From assembly GCA_023442755.1 (NCBI GenBank), contig JAEZXS010000344.1, forward strand, positions 1-8,630: 8,630 nt of DNA, written 5' to 3'. The number at the start of each line of letters is the position of its first letter. Positions within the stretch are counted from its first letter, which is position 1. This stretch comes from Pseudomonadota bacterium. GTDB lineage: Bacteria > Desulfobacterota > Syntrophobacteria > Syntrophobacterales > Syntrophobacteraceae. The position numbers and the translations under genes were made by a program. The notes under the pieces were generated by a model, which did no database searches, was not told the origin of the DNA, and worked only from the letters and a program-made list of their open reading frames with translations. This document shows positions 5,688-8,630 of the stretch, piece by piece.

Positions 5688-7154
5688 ATGGAAGTCACTG
5701 AATTCTATAGATTTCTACTTGGACTGGATGCTTCCTGGGATGTCGGGCGGGTCGTTCTGGCCGTGGAACGGGTGGATGTCTTCCTCGAATATACCGACGC
5801 AGCCCGGCACCGGTGTCCCCTGTGCGGTTTCGACGCAAAAGCCTGCGACGTTTCGCCGCAGCGCACCTGGCGCCATCTCGACACCTGCCGGAAGAGGACT
5901 TTTCTGCACTCCGCGCTCCCCGTCGTAGACTGTCCCACACACGGGAGACAACAATGCAATCCCCCCTGGGCAAACCGGGATTCTTCGCTGACCTCGGCGC
6001 TCGAACACCTTCTGGCCCAGTTTGCGGAAATCCCAGGCGCCCAGGAAAAGGCAGTCGGCATTTTGGGGATCGAACCGGCCCACCTGCTCCATCTCAAGCA
6101 GCGTGCAAAGGAAGCCGAAAAACCGCAGCCCGCCCCGGCCGCTCGGCCTGCTCCGGCAAAGGCGTCTTCCGGCTCCAAAGGCCGCCAGTATTCGCTGTTC
6201 GAGCAGAACGACATGAGCTTTGCCAACCGCGGGATCCAGGCGTTCCGGAGCATGGAACTCGAGAAGGCCCTGGAATTTTTCAGGCAGCACAGAAGACTGT
6301 ATCCCGAGGGCTACGACGTAACATCCAGGGAGGCCGCCGCCGAATTCCTGGTGCGGGAAATCGAGAAAGCCCCGGCGGATCCCCTGGAGCAACCCGGCTA
6401 CCTGTGCGGCTTGTGGAATACTTTCGAAGAATACGTGGGAAGGGAACATCCCGGCCGGGAGGCGATTCTTTCCGAAGTCAAACCGGCTTTCTTCTCCCGC
6501 ATCGTCGAATCTGTCGACCGAAGCGGTCCCGTGCCGCCCCTGTCTTTCCCCGGAAATATCCCGATGGGGTATATCCTCCTCCAGGCGGGAAGATACGACG
6601 AGGCGATCAGGAGCCTGCAGCACCGGATTATGGAATCCCCGCACGATGCATCGCTCTACGGCTATCTCGGGGACGCTTATCTGCTCCGAAAAGACGTCAA
6701 GACCGCCAGGCAGTGCTACAGGGAAGGCTGCCTCATCAACCCGGCCGGCATGGACTGGCGTCATCTGCAGGACAAAAAACTACAGGAGTTGAAGCAGGAC
6801 TTGCGGCTGCACTACGGCTCCGACTCCGGACTGCTGCTGGCGTGGCTTCCCAGTCACGCCAGGATAATCGGACTTTTCGAGCGCAAGCCGGTTCGCGTCA
6901 ATGAGGGCCTGAAGGAACTCGTTGAGGATTACCTGGCCATGGAGAAGGACTTCTCGGCCCAGGAGATCCCGCTTATCGCGGCAAGGCTCTTTTTCCGGGG
7001 AATCATCCTTTGTGAAAATCAGGAAAATCTCCGATTTATAAAACGGATCGACGTCATCCAGGTCCGGAGGATGATGAAAAAGGCCAACCCGCATCTTTTC
7101 GAGGACTTTCTGGAAGGAATCGAAAGGGGCGGCAAAGGCGCAAATTCGTTGTAA
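5688..7154 (+). CDS. Unnamed protein: ISL3-transposase-like zinc-binding/HTH N-terminus joined to TPR region
   Basis: A 488-aa protein without a name I recognise. Residues 1-100 look like the N-terminal zinc-binding domain of ISL3-family transposases: YRFLLGLDASWDV at the start, C43-x2-C46 in CPLCG, the signature TWRHLDTC (60-67), then C82 and H85 in DCPTHG and PPWAN. Residues 100-141 resemble the following helix-turn-helix (AVGILGIEPAHLLHLKQRA). A Pro/Ala-rich linker covers about 145-166. The rest is helical with TPR-like units at about 178-208, 288-319 and 320-353. The DDE catalytic domain of ISL3 is not visible. A DNA- or protein-binding regulator made from a transposase domain is my inference. 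ATG 5688 follows AGGAAGGA. The gene is divergent from nifH, 244 bp away. I see no signal peptide or membrane segment. Confidence 0.85.
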   Translation: MEVTEFYRFLLGLDASWDVGRVVLAVERVDVFLEYTDAARHRCPLCGFDAKACDVSPQRTWRHLDTCRKRTFLHSALPVVDCPTHGRQQCNPPWANRDSSLTSALEHLLAQFAEIPGAQEKAVGILGIEPAHLLHLKQRAKEAEKPQPAPAARPAPAKASSGSKGRQYSLFEQNDMSFANRGIQAFRSMELEKALEFFRQHRRLYPEGYDVTSREAAAEFLVREIEKAPADPLEQPGYLCGLWNTFEEYVGREHPGREAILSEVKPAFFSRIVESVDRSGPVPPLSFPGNIPMGYILLQAGRYDEAIRSLQHRIMESPHDASLYGYLGDAYLLRKDVKTARQCYREGCLINPAGMDWRHLQDKKLQELKQDLRLHYGSDSGLLLAWLPSHARIIGLFERKPVRVNEGLKELVEDYLAMEKDFSAQEIPLIAARLFFRGIILCENQENLRFIKRIDVIQVRRMMKKANPHLFEDFLEGIERGGKGANSL

Positions 7155-7158
7155 GTCG

Positions 7159-7288
7159 TATCAGGTTGATGACAAACTCTAAAATCATCGTGCGCGTCAT
7201 TCCGGCGAAAGCCGGAATCCAGTTTTTTCAAGCACTTCTGGACTCCGACTTTTGTCGGGGTGACGGATTTGGGGGCAACAGCCTGATA
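7159..7288. repeat. MITE-like palindromic intergenic element
   Basis: A 130-bp non-coding palindrome. The inner arms, 7195-7222 and 7238-7265, are inverted copies agreeing at 22 of 28 positions. Each arm also folds on itself, for example ATTCCGGC-GAAA-GCCGGAAT at 7199-7218. The outer ends, TATCAGGTTGATGAC (7159-7173) and the inverse of 7274-7288, agree at 12 of 15. Both ends finish in TA, which could be a TA target duplication as made by IS630/mariner-type elements. The CGTCATTCCGGCGAAAGCC kind of repeat is common between genes in many proteobacteria. It separates the TPR gene from the acyltransferase gene. No transposase is encoded. Confidence 0.8.
7199..7228 (+). terminator. Possible Rho-independent terminator inside the MITE-like element
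   Basis: An 8-bp stem with a GAAA tetraloop (ATTCCGGC/GCCGGAAT) is followed after four bases by six T residues. It lies 45 bp after the stop of the TPR-containing gene. The four-base gap before the T-run makes it a less than ideal terminator. Confidence 0.4.
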
Positions 7289-7330
7289 TGTGTAAAAGCC
7301 CAAATCTCATTCTCTAACTCGAGCTGAAGC

Positions 7331-8473
7331 ATGCCCATTCAAACCGGTACAGGCCCCGTTCCCGCAACGCCCCCGAAACGTTTCGAAATACCCCAGATCG
7401 ACACCATACGCGTCCTGGCCATGCTGGCCATCTTCCTGCACCACCTGTGGAAGACGGTCATCGTCAAGCCCGAAACCACCGCCCAGTCGTTGCTGGACCC
7501 GATATTCACCTCCGCTTCGGACGGCGTGATCCTTTTCAACATCATTTCAGGCTTTCTCTTGGCCTTGCCCCACCTCGGCCCGGAGCGCCGCCCCTTTGCG
7601 GGTTACCGGTTTTTCCTGACCAAACGCTTCTTCCGGATAATTCCTCCCTATTATCTCGCGCTGCTCTTCTTTACGGCGGCCAACATGGTCTGCTTCGCGT
7701 ACCCGCTCGTTCCGGCGCTGCAGCTCATGCTGAAAAACCTCCTGTTCGTCAACTCGCTCGACTATTCGAACATGATGACGAACTTTTCCCATTTCTGGTA
7801 CCTGGGCCAACTCGCCCAGTTCTATCTGCTCTTTCCGCCGATACTGTCCTTTTTCCTGCGGATCGGTCCGGGCCGGGCGGCGCTTTCCATTACCGCCCTG
7901 TGCTGGTCGAGCTGGGTGTTTCTCGCCTGGCTTTTTCCCGCCGAACCCGGTTCTTACCCGAACGTCACCGAAAATCTGATGCATTTCAACCTGCCCGGCA
8001 GGCTCCCCGAGTTCGCCATGGGCATGTGGCTGGCATCCATATGGAACCCCTCTGCAGGCAGTGCGCGAAAATCCATTTCCAACAAACCTTTTCTCCTGTT
8101 CGCAGCCTGCCTGGCCCTTTACATTCCCGTGGCCGCTCCATTCCTCAAGGTGGCGACCCTGCCGTTCGTACACGTTTTCCACGTCGCGATCGGGCTTGTT
8201 ATTTTCCTGGCCCTGTTCGTCTGGAACGCAGCGGCAAGGATCGGGAAATCCGCCCTTGCGAAGGACTTCTCCGAGCATTCCTATTCGCTCTACATCGTAC
8301 ACCACCCGTTCTTCAGCTACTTCGGCGTCACGCCCGCAACCGTGAGCCATACGCTGGGCAATTTCGCGCTCCTGACGGGGCTGCTTCTGCCCGTGTCCTA
8401 TGTGGGAGCCCGGGTGCTCGACTGGATGTCCGCAAAGATAATCCGGAGGGTTTCCGACAGGGGAAAGCACTGA
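7331..8473 (+). CDS. Acyltransferase-3 family integral membrane protein
   Basis: A 380-aa inner-membrane protein of the acyltransferase-3 family (OafA/NodX/YiaH-like), whose members add acetyl or other acyl groups to sugars of O-antigen, exopolysaccharide or other envelope glycans. The family motif R-x10-H is present as R27 and H38 in IDTIRVLAMLAIFLHHLWK. Also seen are ISGFLLALP (S73-G74-F75), R99-x2-R102 followed by IIPPYY, and SYSLYIVHHPF (317-327), matching the SYSLYLxHxP motif. About ten hydrophobic segments follow one another. Length is normal for a stand-alone member. The Shine-Dalgarno is weak (GAG at 7321), so expression may be low, or a promoter and start may lie close together. The substrate cannot be told from sequence. 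The nearby genes give no hint of a polysaccharide cluster, and I see no link to nif. Confidence 0.92.
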   Translation: MPIQTGTGPVPATPPKRFEIPQIDTIRVLAMLAIFLHHLWKTVIVKPETTAQSLLDPIFTSASDGVILFNIISGFLLALPHLGPERRPFAGYRFFLTKRFFRIIPPYYLALLFFTAANMVCFAYPLVPALQLMLKNLLFVNSLDYSNMMTNFSHFWYLGQLAQFYLLFPPILSFFLRIGPGRAALSITALCWSSWVFLAWLFPAEPGSYPNVTENLMHFNLPGRLPEFAMGMWLASIWNPSAGSARKSISNKPFLLFAACLALYIPVAAPFLKVATLPFVHVFHVAIGLVIFLALFVWNAAARIGKSALAKDFSEHSYSLYIVHHPFFSYFGVTPATVSHTLGNFALLTGLLLPVSYVGARVLDWMSAKIIRRVSDRGKH

Positions 8474-8506
8474 GACCAATTCGCGCTCAAAATTCCGGCG
8501 TATCCG
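8474..8506. other. Short spacer between acyltransferase gene and intron
   Basis: These 33 bp after the acyltransferase stop would be the 3' exon of the group II intron. I see no hairpin with a T-run that would end transcription of the acyltransferase gene. Confidence 0.5.
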
Positions 8507-8630
8507 ATAGGGGTAGGGACAGCACATTGGATTGCACTGCCCCTCCCTCCAAACCGGACTGGCGGATTTCCCGCATCCGGCTTTCCAGTTGGTGGTTCAC
8601 CTCGACGAGGGCTGGAGCAAAGCTCGATGG
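8507..8630 (-). mobile_element. 3' end of a group II intron (domains V and VI), continuing past the right edge
   Basis: On the minus strand, 8583-8551 folds like group II domain V. It is 33 nt (usually 34). An 8-bp lower stem opens AAGCCGGA with the AGC triad and its G-U pair and closes with TCCGGTTT; a short GC stem with a GAAA loop and a bulge near CAG complete it. After GGA, 8547-8510 folds as domain VI: GGGAGGGGCAG pairs with CTGTCCCTACCC, leaving a bulged A at 8514. The tail CCCCTAT puts that A 7 nt from the predicted 3' splice site at 8507, as expected for the branch point. The 5' part and the reverse-transcriptase gene would lie right of the window. The subclass (perhaps bacterial C) is not certain. 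Confidence 0.72.

Noticed and set aside
5542..5928. 128-codon plus-strand frame beginning in the divergent control region
   Set aside because: It lacks a good ribosome site, overlaps the start of the ISL3-TPR gene in another frame, and runs through the nif enhancer.
5715..6764. Minus-strand open frame opposite the ISL3-TPR gene
   Set aside because: The plus-strand frame has clear zinc-ligand and TPR motifs and a Shine-Dalgarno; the minus frame has no recognisable motifs.
5688..7154. A degenerate ISL3 insertion sequence
   Set aside because: The frame is intact for 488 codons, no DDE domain or terminal inverted repeats are seen, and the C-terminal part is TPR-like, so an active chimeric gene is more likely than a fragment.
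7547..8527. Minus-strand open frame opposite the acyltransferase gene
   Set aside because: The plus strand encodes a full acyltransferase-3 protein with its motifs; the opposite frame is rich in charged residues with no family match.
8507..8630. A short protein on the minus strand containing GEPPTGKPDAGNPPVRFGG
   Set aside because: This peptide, often annotated by mistake, is a translation of the group II intron domain V region and not a real gene.

Overview
The window looks like chromosomal DNA from an anaerobic, fairly GC-rich bacterium, most likely a sulfate-reducing or syntrophic member of the Desulfobacterota (former Deltaproteobacteria). That placement is inference. It rests on the gene order nifH-nifI1-nifI2-nifD-nifK-[2Fe-2S] ferredoxin-nifE, on the group III (clostridial/methanogen-like) traits of the nitrogenase subunits, and on a sigma-54/NifA-type nif promoter, which a proteobacterial-type regulator would serve.

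Minus strand, 1-5443: a tightly packed molybdenum nitrogenase operon read right to left. NifH (Fe protein) comes first. Two PII-family proteins, NifI1 and NifI2, follow; they overlap by ATGA and would switch nitrogenase off after translation. Then come NifD and NifK (MoFe protein), with all P-cluster ligands and both FeMo-cofactor ligands identifiable. A thioredoxin-fold [2Fe-2S] ferredoxin and the first 144 codons of NifE (cofactor scaffold) complete the visible part. Gaps are 15-34 nt and each gene has its own Shine-Dalgarno sequence, so this looks like one transcript. NifE runs off the left edge.

5444-5687: the control region shared with a divergent gene. On the nifH side it holds a very good sigma-54 -24/-12 promoter, a perfect TGT-N10-ACA NifA-type upstream site, and an IHF-like site between them. 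It also carries paired 12-bp direct repeats exactly 20 bp apart and two short inverted repeats of unknown use.

Plus strand, 5688-7154: an unnamed 488-aa protein. Its N-terminus is an ISL3-transposase-type zinc-binding domain plus a probable helix-turn-helix. These are joined by a Pro/Ala-rich linker to a TPR-containing C-terminal region with no visible transposase catalytic domain. This chimera, divergent from nifH, is the most novel item here. It is followed by a MITE-like palindromic element (7159-7288) that may also terminate transcription, and then by an integral-membrane acyltransferase-3 protein (7331-8473), probably unrelated to nitrogen fixation.

Right edge, 8507-8630, minus strand: the 3' end of a group II intron (domains V and VI with a bulged branch-point A), so the nif locus is bordered by mobile DNA. 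No tRNA, rRNA or CRISPR array was seen.
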